A DNA stretch of 64,000 bases from Bradyrhizobium nanningense (GCF_004114535.1 NZ_LBJC01000033.1:496001-560000), one strand, 5' to 3'. Positions 8,032 through 18,185 are shown, counted from the stretch's first letter. Notes: generated by a model not told the origin, from the sequence alone. Numbers and translations: made by a program.

Positions 8032-8048
8032 TGCACAAGAATTGTGCG
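8032..8048. promoter_or_regulatory. Candidate NtrC binding site (TGCACA-N5-TGTGCG)
   Basis: The arms GCACA and TGTGC are a perfect inverted pair around AGAAT. This closely matches the enteric NtrC consensus TGCACC-N5-GGTGCA. The site sits just downstream of the likely promoter, where a bound NtrC dimer would block transcription. In rhizobia the nifR3-ntrB-ntrC operon is known to be negatively autoregulated by NtrC, which fits this placement. Confidence 0.5.
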
Positions 8049-8059
8049 CAAGATATGTC

Positions 8060-9136
8060 ATGGCAGGCGCGATGAGGCCCTGCCCAGTCGACGAGACCCC
8101 AGTGACCGGTTCGGCAGTATCCGGCTCTAAGCCGTTGAAAATAGGCGATATTGATGTCGCTACCCCGGTCTTCCTGGCGCCGATGTCGGGGGTGACTGAC
8201 TCGCCCGTCCGCCGGCTGTCCGCGGAGCTCGGGGCCGGTCTCGTCGTGTCCGAAATGACCGCCAGCGATGAGCTCGCCAATGGCCATTGGATGTCCCGGT
8301 TGCGTTGCGAGGCCACGGGAATCGGCCCGCACGTGGTCCAGCTCGCCGGCTGCGAGGCGCATTGGATGGCCGAGGGCGCCCGGATCGCCGAAGCCGAAGG
8401 CGCCGATATCATCGACATCAACATGGGCTGTCCGGCCCGCCACGTCACGGGTGGCCAATCCGGTTCGGCCTTGATGCGCGACCTCGACCATGCCGTCAGC
8501 CTGATCGATGCCACCATCGCGGCGGTGAAGGTGCCGGTGACGCTGAAGATGCGGCTCGGCTGGGACGACCGCAGCCGCAATGCGCCGGAACTGGCGCGGC
8601 GCGCGGAAGCCGCTGGCGTCAGGCTCGTCACGGTCCATGGCCGCACCCGCAGCCAGTTCTACAAGGGCGACGCCGATTGGGAGGCGATCCGCGCCGTGCG
8701 CGAGGCCATCGCCATTCCGCTCGTCGTCAACGGCGACATCACCTCCTACGAGAGGGCGCTCGCGGCGCTCGAGGCCTCGGGCGCCGATGCCGTGATGATC
8801 GGCCGCGGCGCGCAGGGCCAGCCCTGGCTGCCCGGCCAGATCGGCCGCCGGCTCAAGGGCGGGGCCGAGGAAGCTGTGCCCTCGCTCGAAACCCAGCTGC
8901 ATTATGTCCGCACGCTCTATGAGGGCGTCTGCGCGCTCTATGGTCTTCGCGTCGGACTGAAGCATGCCCGCAAGCATCTGGGCTGGGCGCTCGACGTCGC
9001 GGCACAGGCGAGCCGTGCGCCGGCCGAGACGCTGAAATCCTGGCGCCGGAAGATCCTCACCTCGGAGGATCCGCGCCTCGTCCACCAGTCGCTGCAGGAT
9101 GCGTTCGACGACTTCGCATGGAGCGCTGCTGCATGA
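8060..9136 (+). CDS. dusB: tRNA-dihydrouridine synthase (NifR3/DusB)
   Basis: FMN enzyme reducing uridine to dihydrouridine in tRNA loops; the rhizobial copy was first named nifR3. The TIM barrel starts with VFLAPMSGVTDSPVR. It then shows VVQLAGCE, the catalytic-Cys region INMGCPARHV (Cys followed by Pro), the RLGWDD strand, TVHGRTRSQFY, and GADAVMIGRGAQGQPW for the flavin phosphate. The length (358) is typical. The ATG at 8060 is chosen because a TTG at 8027 would lie upstream of the putative NtrC site and almost on the transcription start; a GTG at 8102 is also possible. The stop overlaps the ntrB start (ATGA), so the genes are translationally coupled. Confidence 0.93.
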   Translation: MAGAMRPCPVDETPVTGSAVSGSKPLKIGDIDVATPVFLAPMSGVTDSPVRRLSAELGAGLVVSEMTASDELANGHWMSRLRCEATGIGPHVVQLAGCEAHWMAEGARIAEAEGADIIDINMGCPARHVTGGQSGSALMRDLDHAVSLIDATIAAVKVPVTLKMRLGWDDRSRNAPELARRAEAAGVRLVTVHGRTRSQFYKGDADWEAIRAVREAIAIPLVVNGDITSYERALAALEASGADAVMIGRGAQGQPWLPGQIGRRLKGGAEEAVPSLETQLHYVRTLYEGVCALYGLRVGLKHARKHLGWALDVAAQASRAPAETLKSWRRKILTSEDPRLVHQSLQDAFDDFAWSAAA

Positions 9137-10302
9137 GCTCAGCCGCTGAACATCGCGGTCCATCCGACAGCGACGCAATGCTGGATGCACTTCCCAATCC
9201 CGTGCTGATGATCGGGCCGGACGGCAAGATCGTCGCCGCCAATATCGCCACCGAAGCCTTCTTCGAGATCTCGACGCAGTTCCTGAAGCGGCAGTCGTTG
9301 AAAGAGCTGGTGCCGTTCGGCAGTCCCTTGCTGGCGCTGATCGACCAGGTGCGCTCGTCGAACTCGCCCGTCAACGAATACAAGGTCGATCTCGGCACGC
9401 CGCGGATGGGCGGCGACCGCCAGGTCGATCTGCATGTCGCTCCGCTCACCGAGCGGCCCGGCCATATCGTGGTGATGCTGCAGGAGCGCACCATTGCCGA
9501 CAAGATGGACCGCCAGCTCACCCATCGCAGCGCCGCGCGCTCGGTGATCGCGCTGGCCGCGATGCTGGCGCACGAGATCAAGAATCCGCTCTCCGGCATC
9601 CGCGGCGCGGCGCAGCTCCTGGAGCAGCAGGCCTCGTCCGAGGATCGCATGCTGACGCGCCTGATCTGCGACGAGGCCGACCGCATTGTGACGCTGGTCG
9701 ACCGCATGGAGGTGTTCGGCGACGAGCGTCCCGTGGTGCGTGGCCCCGTCAACATCCATTCGGTGCTCGACCACGTGAAGCGGCTGGCGCAGTCCGGCTT
9801 TGCCCGCAACATCCGCTTCATCGAGGATTACGATCCCTCGCTGCCGCCGGTGCTGGCGAACCAGGATCAGTTGATCCAGGTGTTCCTCAACCTCGTGAAG
9901 AACGCCGCCGAAGCCCTGATCGACGTGCCCGACGCCGAGATCCAGCTCACCACCGCGTTCCGCCCCGGCGTGCGCCTGTCAGTCCCCGGTCAAAAATCCC
10001 GGGTATCCTTGCCGCTCGAATTCTGCGTGAAGGACAACGGACCTGGCGTGCCGGACGATCTTTTGCCCAACCTGTTCGACCCCTTCGTGACCACCAAGCA
10101 GACCGGCTCGGGCCTGGGTCTTGCGCTGGTCGCCAAGATCGTCGGCGATCACGGGGGCATCATCGAATGCGAATCTCAGCCGCGCAAAACCACCTTCCGC
10201 GTGCTGATGCCGATGTATTCCACATCGGCGAAACATGCCGATCAAAGCAGTCGCGCCGACTCTGCCGGGAAGTCGTCGCCTGTGTCACAGGGGGCGAAAT
10301 GA
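9133..10302 (+). CDS. ntrB: Nitrogen regulation sensor kinase NtrB
   Basis: Cytoplasmic two-component kinase of 389 residues, with no membrane segments, that phosphorylates or dephosphorylates NtrC under control of PII protein. An N-terminal PAS domain (about 15-120) is followed by the dimerisation helix with the phospho-accepting His in LAHEIKNPLSGI (about residue 151). The ATP-binding domain has the N box LVKNAAEALID, DNGPGV and GLGLALV. The ATG at 9133 overlaps the dusB stop as ATGA; an upstream ATG at 9118 inside dusB is less likely. ntrC follows after 9 bases. The last 30 residues are a polar tail outside the fold. Confidence 0.95.
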   Translation: MSSAAEHRGPSDSDAMLDALPNPVLMIGPDGKIVAANIATEAFFEISTQFLKRQSLKELVPFGSPLLALIDQVRSSNSPVNEYKVDLGTPRMGGDRQVDLHVAPLTERPGHIVVMLQERTIADKMDRQLTHRSAARSVIALAAMLAHEIKNPLSGIRGAAQLLEQQASSEDRMLTRLICDEADRIVTLVDRMEVFGDERPVVRGPVNIHSVLDHVKRLAQSGFARNIRFIEDYDPSLPPVLANQDQLIQVFLNLVKNAAEALIDVPDAEIQLTTAFRPGVRLSVPGQKSRVSLPLEFCVKDNGPGVPDDLLPNLFDPFVTTKQTGSGLGLALVAKIVGDHGGIIECESQPRKTTFRVLMPMYSTSAKHADQSSRADSAGKSSPVSQGAK

Positions 10303-10311
10303 GGATTAACG

Positions 10312-11754
<1,443 letters not shown>

Positions 11755-12244
11755 TCTGGCGGAACGAACGGTGGCTCAGCTCCCCCTACCAAGGCAGAGC
11801 TGAGCCTGTCCGGATCGCGCTGGCCGTTGTGGCTGACGCGGTGAGCAGAAGTCCGGATCGGGGCGAAATGTTCCGTCCGCACCTTCAAATTGGTCATTCG
11901 GCCGCAAGACGCGGCGTCGCACCTATCTGACGAGCCGGCCCGATGCCGGCATGACGCTGGCGACATTCACCAGCGGCTGCTGGAGACCCAGGCCGTTGAC
12001 CAGGAGGTCGGCGGCCACAATGAGCAGCAAAACGGCCGACACCATCGTCGCGAGAAAATATTTATCCATGCCGGGTCAAGCCGGGATAGCGGGAATCCGT
12101 TCCCTCGAACCGATGTGGTTGTGGATGGTGGGCGTCGGTCGCGGGGGAAGCGCCGCGGAATTGTCGCAATTCGGCAACAATGTGGTACGAATACATCAGT
12201 ATCCGCGCGCCCGCGGACCCGTTTTCAGCACCACCATTGCCGGA
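11755..12244. other. ntrC-ntrY spacer
   Basis: This 490-base spacer separates ntrC from ntrY and should hold the ntrY promoter. It contains a possible 48-codon membrane-protein frame on the minus strand (11923-12069). Otherwise it shows only weak hairpins and no repeat or clear operator. An in-frame extension of ntrY covers part of it but has no protein-like character. Confidence 0.4.
11923..12069 (-). CDS. Possible small single-pass membrane protein (48 aa)
   Basis: Short open frame from ATG 12069 to TAG 11923. The translation starts MDKYFLATMV and continues as one hydrophobic helix (about residues 6-26, rich in Leu, Val and Ala) followed by a short polar tail ending in Arg. The lysine near the start and the single helix are what a small membrane peptide would show, and it fills a spacer with no other gene. 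No good ribosome binding site is visible, and the frame could be chance, so it is listed as a candidate only. Confidence 0.3.
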   Translation of the reverse strand: MDKYFLATMVSAVLLLIVAADLLVNGLGLQQPLVNVASVMPASGRLVR

Positions 12245-14635
12245 ATGACCAGCGCAGATACCTCGGCCGCACACTTTGACACGGCCCCAGCGGAAGAGCC
12301 CCGGCGTTGGTCGGCACGGCGCTGGCTGGCGCCGTTTGCCGTGGCGCTGGCGTTGCTGTCGGCCTTCCTGACCTTCGTGGTCCTGACCGGCCTCACCAAT
12401 ATTGAGCCGACGCCCGAACTCGTCCGCTCGTTCTACCTGATCAATGCGGCCACGATCCTGCTGCTGGTCGGCATCATCGTCCGCGAGCTCTGGCAGCTGA
12501 TCCTGGCGCGGCGGCGGGGCAGGGCGGCGGCACGCCTCCACGTCCAGATCGTCAGCCTGTTCTCGATCGTGGCGGTGCTGCCGGCGGTGCTTGTCGCCGT
12601 CGTCGCCAACGTCACCATCGAGCGTGGCCTCGACCGGCTGTTCTCCGGGCCGACCAGGGAGGTGATCCAGAACTCGCTGACGATCGCGCGGGCCTATATG
12701 CAGGACCATGCCCAGCTGATCCGCGGCGACATTCTCGGCATGGCGAACGACATCGCGCATGCCCGGCCGCTCTACGACCAGGATCGCCGCTCGTTCCGCG
12801 AGATGCTGACCACCAGCGCCGGCTCGCGCAATTTGCCGGGCGCGATGATCATCGACAAGAACACCAACATCCTGGAATCCGCCGACACTGGCATGCGGCT
12901 CGCCTATTCGCCGCCGGCGCCGGACTTTCTCAGCAACGTCAACGAGAACGAGCCCGAGATCGCGGTGCTCCCCGATGCGAGCTTCGTCGCCGCGGTGATC
13001 CGCCTGCGCGCCTTCAACGACACCTTCCTCTATGTCGCCCGGCCCCTTGATCCGAATGTCGTCAACCAGCTCAAGCAGACCGAGGTCAGCGTCGCCGAAT
13101 ATGCCCAGATCGAGTCGCGCCGGCTCGGTATCCAGGTCGCCTTCGCGCTGATGTTTGCCGTGATCGCGCTGACCATCCTGATGGCCTCGGTGCTGATCGG
13201 CCTCAACTTCGCCAACTCGCTGGTCTCGCCAATTCGGCGGCTGATGAACGCGGCCCATACCGTCTCGACCGGCGATCTCCATGTCCAAGTGCCGGTGCAC
13301 CAGTCGGAAGGCGATCTGGCCCAGCTTGGCCAGACCTTCAACAAGATGACGCAGGAATTGCGCAGCCAGCGCGACGAGCTCGTCAACGCCAGCGACCTGA
13401 TCGACAGTCGCCGCCGCTTCATCGAGGCCGTGCTGTCCTCGGCGAGCGCCGGCATCATCGGCGTCGATGCCTCCGGCAGCGTCGGCATTTTGAACCGCTC
13501 GGCCGAGAAGCTGATCGGGCACGCCGAATCCGAGACGCTCGGCCATCCGCTCTCCGAGGTGCTGCCCGAGCTCGACGAGATGATGAAGGCGGCCCGGGAA
13601 GGCACCCAGCGCCTGGTGCAGGGCCAGATCACGATCACCCGTGACGGGCAGGAACGCAATCTGTCAGTCCGCGTCAGCGCCGAGAAGAACCAGCCGCACG
13701 ACAGCTACATCATCACGCTCGACGACATCACCGAGCTGGTCTCGGCGCAGCGCACCTCGGCTTGGGGCGACGTGGCGCGCCGCATCGCCCACGAGATCAA
13801 GAACCCCCTGACGCCGATCCAGCTCTCGGCCGAACGCATCCGCCGCAAGTTTGGCAAGGATATCACCGAGGCCAAGGACAAGCAGATCTTCGAACAATGC
13901 ACCGACACCATCGTGCGCCAAGTCGACGACATCCGCCGCATGGTCGACGAGTTCTCGCGCTTTGCCCGCATGCCGAAACCGGTGATGGAGGGCGAGGACG
14001 TCGCCGACACCGTGCGGCAAGCGGTGTTCCTGATGAAGGTCGCCCATCCCGAAATCGATATCGAGGCCGAGTTCAAGCAGGATCCGCTCCGGGCCCAGTT
14101 CGACCGGCGGCTGATCTCCCAGGCGGTCACCAACATCGTCAAGAACGCCACCGAGGCGATCGAGCAGGTCCCGCCGGAAGAGCTCGGCAAAGGCCGCATC
14201 GACGTCGTGGTCTCCCGCGAAGGCGATGACGTGCTGATCGACGTGATCGATAACGGCATCGGCCTGCCCAAGGTCGCGCGCTCGCGACTGCTCGAACCCT
14301 ACGTCACGACCCGTGCCAAGGGCACCGGCCTTGGCCTCGCGATCGTCGGCCGCGTGCTCGAAGACCATGGCGGACGCATCGAGCTGAAGGATGCCTCCGA
14401 CTTCCGCGAGGGCCAGCGCGGTGCCTGGATGCGGATGCGCTTTGCGATCTCCGGGCAAGCCGCGAAGGCCGAGGTCGCCGAGCAGGCGCCGGTGGCTGCC
14501 GAAATCACCAAGGAAGCTGTGACGGAGCCGGCGAAAGACGCGGCGCCCGAAACAAAGGAGCCGGCGGCCGAAACCAAAGAGCCGGCTGAAAAGACCAATG
14601 ATTCAACGAAGATCGAAGCCTCGACAGGCAGCTGA
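12245..14635 (+). CDS. ntrY: Membrane sensor kinase NtrY
   Basis: Inner-membrane histidine kinase of 796 residues, partner of NtrX, linked in alphaproteobacteria to nitrogen and redox control. Hydrophobic segments lie near residues 27-50, 62-80 and 98-122, then a periplasmic domain (about 125-295) and a last membrane helix near 300-325. HAMP follows (NSLVSPIRRLMNAAHTV), then a PAS domain (about 390-490), and the phospho-His in RRIAHEIKNPLTPIQ (about residue 515). ATPase motifs are NIVKNATEAI, DNGIGLP and GTGLGLAIV. A Glu/Lys/Pro/Ala-rich tail of about 55 residues ends the protein and is probably disordered. The ATG at 12245 is the start that leaves a short cytoplasmic leader; ntrX follows after 17 bases. 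Confidence 0.94.
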   Translation: MTSADTSAAHFDTAPAEEPRRWSARRWLAPFAVALALLSAFLTFVVLTGLTNIEPTPELVRSFYLINAATILLLVGIIVRELWQLILARRRGRAAARLHVQIVSLFSIVAVLPAVLVAVVANVTIERGLDRLFSGPTREVIQNSLTIARAYMQDHAQLIRGDILGMANDIAHARPLYDQDRRSFREMLTTSAGSRNLPGAMIIDKNTNILESADTGMRLAYSPPAPDFLSNVNENEPEIAVLPDASFVAAVIRLRAFNDTFLYVARPLDPNVVNQLKQTEVSVAEYAQIESRRLGIQVAFALMFAVIALTILMASVLIGLNFANSLVSPIRRLMNAAHTVSTGDLHVQVPVHQSEGDLAQLGQTFNKMTQELRSQRDELVNASDLIDSRRRFIEAVLSSASAGIIGVDASGSVGILNRSAEKLIGHAESETLGHPLSEVLPELDEMMKAAREGTQRLVQGQITITRDGQERNLSVRVSAEKNQPHDSYIITLDDITELVSAQRTSAWGDVARRIAHEIKNPLTPIQLSAERIRRKFGKDITEAKDKQIFEQCTDTIVRQVDDIRRMVDEFSRFARMPKPVMEGEDVADTVRQAVFLMKVAHPEIDIEAEFKQDPLRAQFDRRLISQAVTNIVKNATEAIEQVPPEELGKGRIDVVVSREGDDVLIDVIDNGIGLPKVARSRLLEPYVTTRAKGTGLGLAIVGRVLEDHGGRIELKDASDFREGQRGAWMRMRFAISGQAAKAEVAEQAPVAAEITKEAVTEPAKDAAPETKEPAAETKEPAEKTNDSTKIEASTGS

Positions 14636-14652
14636 CAAGACAGGCGTGACCC

Positions 14653-16023
14653 ATGGCAAGTGAAATTCTGATTGTCGATGACGAGGCCGATATTCGAGAT
14701 CTCGTTGCGGGCATTCTCGAGGACGAGGGCTTCGTGACCCGGACCGCACGCGACAGCGATACGGCACTCGCCGAGATCGCCAACCGCAGGCCGCATCTGG
14801 TGTTCCTCGACATCTGGCTGCAAGGCTCCAAGCTCGACGGCTTGCAGCTGCTGGAGCAGGTCAAGAAGGACAACGCCGACCTGCCGGTCGTGATGATCTC
14901 GGGCCACGGCAACATCGAGACCGCGGTCGCGGCGATCAAGCGCGGCGCTTACGACTTCATCGAGAAGCCGTTCAAGGCCGACCGTTTGATCCTGGTCGCG
15001 ACCCGGGCGCTGGAGAACTCGCGGCTGAAGCGCGAGGTGAAGGAGCTGAAGCAGCTCGCGCCGAGCGCCAGCCAGCTCGTCGGCCGCTCGCCCAGCATGA
15101 ACCAGCTGCGCCAGACCATCGAGCGCGCCGCCAAGGCCAACAGCCGCATCCTGATCGTCGGCCCTGCCGGCGCCGGCAAGGAATTGGCCGCACGTACCCT
15201 GCACACGGCCTCGGGCCGTGCCGACGGTCCCTTCGTCGTCATCAACGCCGCCGCGATCACGCCTGAGCGCATGGAGCACGAGCTGTTCGGTGTCGAACAG
15301 TCCAACGGCGAGCAGCCGCGCAAGGCCGGCGCGCTCGAGGAAGCCCATGGCGGCACGCTGTTCATCGACGAGATCGCGGACATGCCGCGCGAGACCCAGA
15401 ACAAGATCCTGCGCGTGCTGGTGGAGCAGTCGTTCCAGCGCGTCGGCGGCACCGCCAAGGTGCAGGTCGACGTCCGCATCATCTCGTCGACCGCGCGCAA
15501 TCTCGAAGAAGAGATCGCGGCCGGCCACTTCCGCGAGGACCTCTATCACCGGCTTTCGGTGGTGCCGATCCGCGTGCCCGCGCTCTCCGAACGGCGCGAG
15601 GACATCCCGGAATTGATCGACTACTTCATGGAGCAGATCTCGGCCGGCAGCGGCCTGCCCAAGCGGCAGATCGGGCAGGACGCGATGGCGGTGCTGCAGT
15701 CGCATGTCTGGCCGGGCAATGTGCGCCAGCTCCGCAATAATGTTGAGAGGGTCATGATTCTCGCGGCAGGCGGGCCGGAGGTCATCATCACGGCCGACAT
15801 GTTGCCACAGGACGTCGGCTCCATGGTGCCGGCGATGCCGACCAGCAACAATGGCGAGCACATCATGGGCCTGCCGCTGCGTGAGGCGCGCGAAGTGTTC
15901 GAGCGCGACTATTTGATTGCACAGATCAGCCGTTTTTCAGGAAATATTTCTCGCACGGCCGAGTTCGTTGGCATGGAACGGTCGGCGCTGCATCGAAAGC
16001 TGAAGGCGCTCGGTGTCGGCTAG
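14653..16023 (+). CDS. ntrX: Response regulator NtrX (AAA+ domain without GAFTGA)
   Basis: NtrC-family regulator of 456 residues and partner of NtrY. The receiver has Asp53 in VFLDIWLQG. The AAA+ domain has a Walker A-like GPAGAGKE and Walker B LFIDEIADM. In place of the GAFTGA loop, the region after HELFGVE reads QSNGEQPRKAGALEE, so the sigma-54 contact motif is missing. A Fis-type helix-turn-helix closes the protein (NISRTAEFVGMERSALHRKL). The missing loop is known for NtrX of several alphaproteobacteria, which act as sigma-70-type regulators rather than sigma-54 activators. It starts 17 bases after ntrY and is co-transcribed with it. Confidence 0.95.
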   Translation: MASEILIVDDEADIRDLVAGILEDEGFVTRTARDSDTALAEIANRRPHLVFLDIWLQGSKLDGLQLLEQVKKDNADLPVVMISGHGNIETAVAAIKRGAYDFIEKPFKADRLILVATRALENSRLKREVKELKQLAPSASQLVGRSPSMNQLRQTIERAAKANSRILIVGPAGAGKELAARTLHTASGRADGPFVVINAAAITPERMEHELFGVEQSNGEQPRKAGALEEAHGGTLFIDEIADMPRETQNKILRVLVEQSFQRVGGTAKVQVDVRIISSTARNLEEEIAAGHFREDLYHRLSVVPIRVPALSERREDIPELIDYFMEQISAGSGLPKRQIGQDAMAVLQSHVWPGNVRQLRNNVERVMILAAGGPEVIITADMLPQDVGSMVPAMPTSNNGEHIMGLPLREAREVFERDYLIAQISRFSGNISRTAEFVGMERSALHRKLKALGVG

Positions 16024-16304
16024 CGCGTTTCGCGCGAAGCGGCCACCGGCCCGCATAAGGAAAAAGACGTCGAAACAAGAATCTAGCACCGCGACATTGC
16101 GGCGGCACCTTAGGGATAAACCAGGAAAATCATCGATTTCCGTAGTTTTTCGGGGCAATAGGGCGGGGGCTGCCGCGTGAAGCGGCTTGCCTAATAGGCC
16201 TACCTGTCCTCTAATCGCACAGCTATTCCTTCCGAGGGGGATCTCATGAGGGAACGGCAACCGGGAGAGGCCCCGAACCTCACAAAGAGGGCCGCAACCG
16301 GCGC
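16024..16304. other. ntrX-hfq spacer, upstream part
   Basis: Together with the A-rich tract after it, this forms a 313-base spacer that must carry the hfq promoter. No clear terminator for ntrX, no RNA gene and no repeat family was recognised in it. Confidence 0.35.
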
Positions 16305-16336
16305 AATAAAAAGAAACTCAAAGCGAGAAAAAAACA
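16305..16336 (+). promoter_or_regulatory. A-rich leader directly before hfq
   Basis: In a GC-rich genome the 32 bases before the hfq ATG are mostly adenine, with runs such as AATAAAAAG and GAGAAAAAAACA. They contain several A-R-N triplets of the kind bound by the distal face of Hfq. Hfq is known to repress its own translation in E. coli and Sinorhizobium, so this tract is a candidate autoregulatory site overlapping the ribosome binding region. Confidence 0.4.
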
Positions 16337-16585
16337 ATGGCGGCAGACCGCGCACAAAACCTACAGGACACCTTCCTCAATCACGTTCGCAAAACCAAGA
16401 CGCCACTGACGATCTTTCTGGTCAACGGAGTGAAGCTCCAGGGCATCGTGACCTGGTTCGACAATTTCTGTTTGCTGCTTCGGCGCGACGGTCATTCGCA
16501 GCTCGTCTACAAGCATGCGATCTCGACCATCATGCCCGGTGCTCCGATCCAGCTGTTCGAAGGCGGCGAGGATCAGCCGGCTTGA
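16337..16585 (+). CDS. hfq: RNA chaperone Hfq
   Basis: Hexameric Sm-like RNA chaperone of 82 residues that pairs small RNAs with messengers. The Sm1 motif spans about residues 10-50 (QDTFLNHVRK, TIFLVNGVKLQG, FDNFCLLL) and the Sm2 motif YKHAISTI lies near 59-66. In rhizobia Hfq is tied to nitrogen control (it was discovered as NrfA) and needed for NifA translation, which suits its place behind ntrYX. The ribosome binding site is weak (AGCGAG) and embedded in an A-rich leader. hflX begins 11 bases after the stop, as in many proteobacteria. Confidence 0.98.
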   Translation: MAADRAQNLQDTFLNHVRKTKTPLTIFLVNGVKLQGIVTWFDNFCLLLRRDGHSQLVYKHAISTIMPGAPIQLFEGGEDQPA

Positions 16586-16596
16586 GAGTGATCTGA

Positions 16597-17979
16597 TTGG
16601 AACCCCGGAATTTCGACGGGGATGCCGACCGTCCGCGGTCGGCGGGGGCTAAGCAAACGGGGCGGGTGCTTGTCATCGGCCCCTACTTGCGTGTGCGCGC
16701 GGGCGGTGCCGACGCGCAATCGGAAAGCCATGTTCAGCGCGACGCCGAGGCCCGGCTCGACGAAGCCGCGGGCCTCGCGCGTGCGATCGATCTCGTTGTC
16801 GCCGACGCCATCATCGCGCCGATCAGCCAGATCCGCCCCGCCACCTATATCGGCAAGGGCAAGGTCGAGGAGATCGCCGGACTGATCAAGACCCTCGATG
16901 TCGAGCTCGTGGTGATGGATTGCGCGCTGGCGCCGATCCAGCAGCGCAATCTCGAGAAAGAGCTGCACGCGAAGGTGCTGGACCGCACCGGGCTGATCCT
17001 GGAAATCTTCGGCCGCCGCGCCAAGACCAAGGAGGGCTCGCTCCAGGTCGAGCTCGCGCATCTCAACTACCAGCGCTCGCGCCTGGTGCGCTCGTGGACC
17101 CATCTGGAGCGCCAGCGCGGCGGCTTCGGCTTCATGGGCGGTCCCGGCGAGACGCAGATCGAAGCCGACCGCCGCTTGATCCAGGAGCGCATCTCCAAGC
17201 TCGAGAGCGAGCTGAAGAAGGTGCAGGCGACGCGGCGGCTGCATCGTGCGGGACGTCGGCGCGTGCCGTATCGCGTCGTTGCGCTGGTGGGCTACACCAA
17301 TGCCGGCAAGTCGACGCTGTTCAACCGCCTGACCCGCGCCGACGTGCAGGCCGCCGACATGCTGTTTGCGACGCTCGATCCGACCTTGCGCGCGCTCAGC
17401 CTGCCGCATGGCGGCAAGGCGATGCTGTCGGATACGGTCGGTTTCATCTCCAACCTGCCGACCCAGCTCGTCGCCGCCTTCCGTGCCACGCTGGAGGAGG
17501 TGCTCGAGGCCGACGTCATCCTCCATGTGCGCGACATCTCGCACGACGACGCCGAGGCCCAGCAGAGCGACGTCGATGCCGTGCTGCGCCAGCTCGGGAT
17601 CAACCCGGACGATAGCGGCCGCATCATCGAGGTCTGGAACAAGATCGATCGCTACGACGCTGAACAGCGCGAAGAGCTTCTGAACATCGCAGCGCGCCGG
17701 CCCGAAGATCATCCAGCCATGCTGGTCTCCGCCGTGTCAGGCGAGGGCGTCGACGCATTGCTCGCCGCGATCGAGGAGCGGTTAGCGGCCAAGCGCACCA
17801 CGCTCGATCTCTCGATCGATGCTGCAGACGGCGCCGGCATCAGCTGGCTGCACCGCAATTCCGAGGTGCTGGCCAAGGAGCTGCACGACGGTCGCTTCGA
17901 CATGACGGTGCGGGTGGACGAGACCAAGCGGGATATCGTGGTGTCGAGGTTCGACGCGGTGCCACATCATGCGACATAG
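16597..17979 (+). CDS. hflX: Ribosome-associated GTPase HflX
   Basis: GTPase of 460 residues that binds the 50S subunit and can split stalled ribosomes under stress. The N-terminal HflX domain (about 20-190) has ATYIGKGKVEEI and DRTGLILEIF, and the segment GGPGETQIEADRR is characteristic. The GTPase domain has G1 GYTNAGKST (about residue 231), G3 DTVGFI and G4 NKID. The start is a TTG at 16597 with GAGAGTGA upstream; no ATG fits before the conserved region. It is coupled to hfq. A dispersed inverted repeat lies directly downstream and may act as the transcript end. Confidence 0.94.
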   Translation: MEPRNFDGDADRPRSAGAKQTGRVLVIGPYLRVRAGGADAQSESHVQRDAEARLDEAAGLARAIDLVVADAIIAPISQIRPATYIGKGKVEEIAGLIKTLDVELVVMDCALAPIQQRNLEKELHAKVLDRTGLILEIFGRRAKTKEGSLQVELAHLNYQRSRLVRSWTHLERQRGGFGFMGGPGETQIEADRRLIQERISKLESELKKVQATRRLHRAGRRRVPYRVVALVGYTNAGKSTLFNRLTRADVQAADMLFATLDPTLRALSLPHGGKAMLSDTVGFISNLPTQLVAAFRATLEEVLEADVILHVRDISHDDAEAQQSDVDAVLRQLGINPDDSGRIIEVWNKIDRYDAEQREELLNIAARRPEDHPAMLVSAVSGEGVDALLAAIEERLAAKRTTLDLSIDAADGAGISWLHRNSEVLAKELHDGRFDMTVRVDETKRDIVVSRFDAVPHHAT

Positions 17980-18023
17980 GCCCCCGCCGCGCGAGTTGCG
18001 CCAACTGCGGCCTCAACGGTGCT

Positions 18024-18178
18024 GTCGTCCCGGACAAGCGTAAACGCTGATCCGGGACCCATAGCCACAGGACGTCGTTTGACGGAAGGCCCGTGGTTAT
18101 CAGATTGCCGATACGACCGCTCCCTGGGAGTATGGGTCCTGGATCTGCGCGCGCTTGAGGCGCGCTTGTCGGGACGAC
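18024..18178. repeat. Dispersed inverted repeat between hflX and mazG
   Basis: Terminal inverted pair GTCGTCCCGGACAAGCG (18024-18040) and CGCTTGTCGGGACGAC (18163-18178), with one base skipped. Further self-complementary segments lie inside (GATCCGGGACCCATA near the left, TATGGGTCCTGGATC near the right). It forms a cruciform-sized hairpin between the convergent hflX and mazG genes and could end both transcripts. This GTCGTCCCGGACAAGC family is abundant in Bradyrhizobium intergenic DNA (from memory). Confidence 0.7.
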
Positions 18179-18185
18179 GGCGAAG

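Noticed and set aside
7868..9190. 440-codon frame on the minus strand
   Set aside because: Antisense to dusB over almost its whole length; composition is not protein-like and it covers the dusB promoter.
12062..13546. 494-codon frame on the minus strand
   Set aside because: Antisense to ntrY; rich in Arg, His, Gln and Asp, typical of a reverse-strand shadow.
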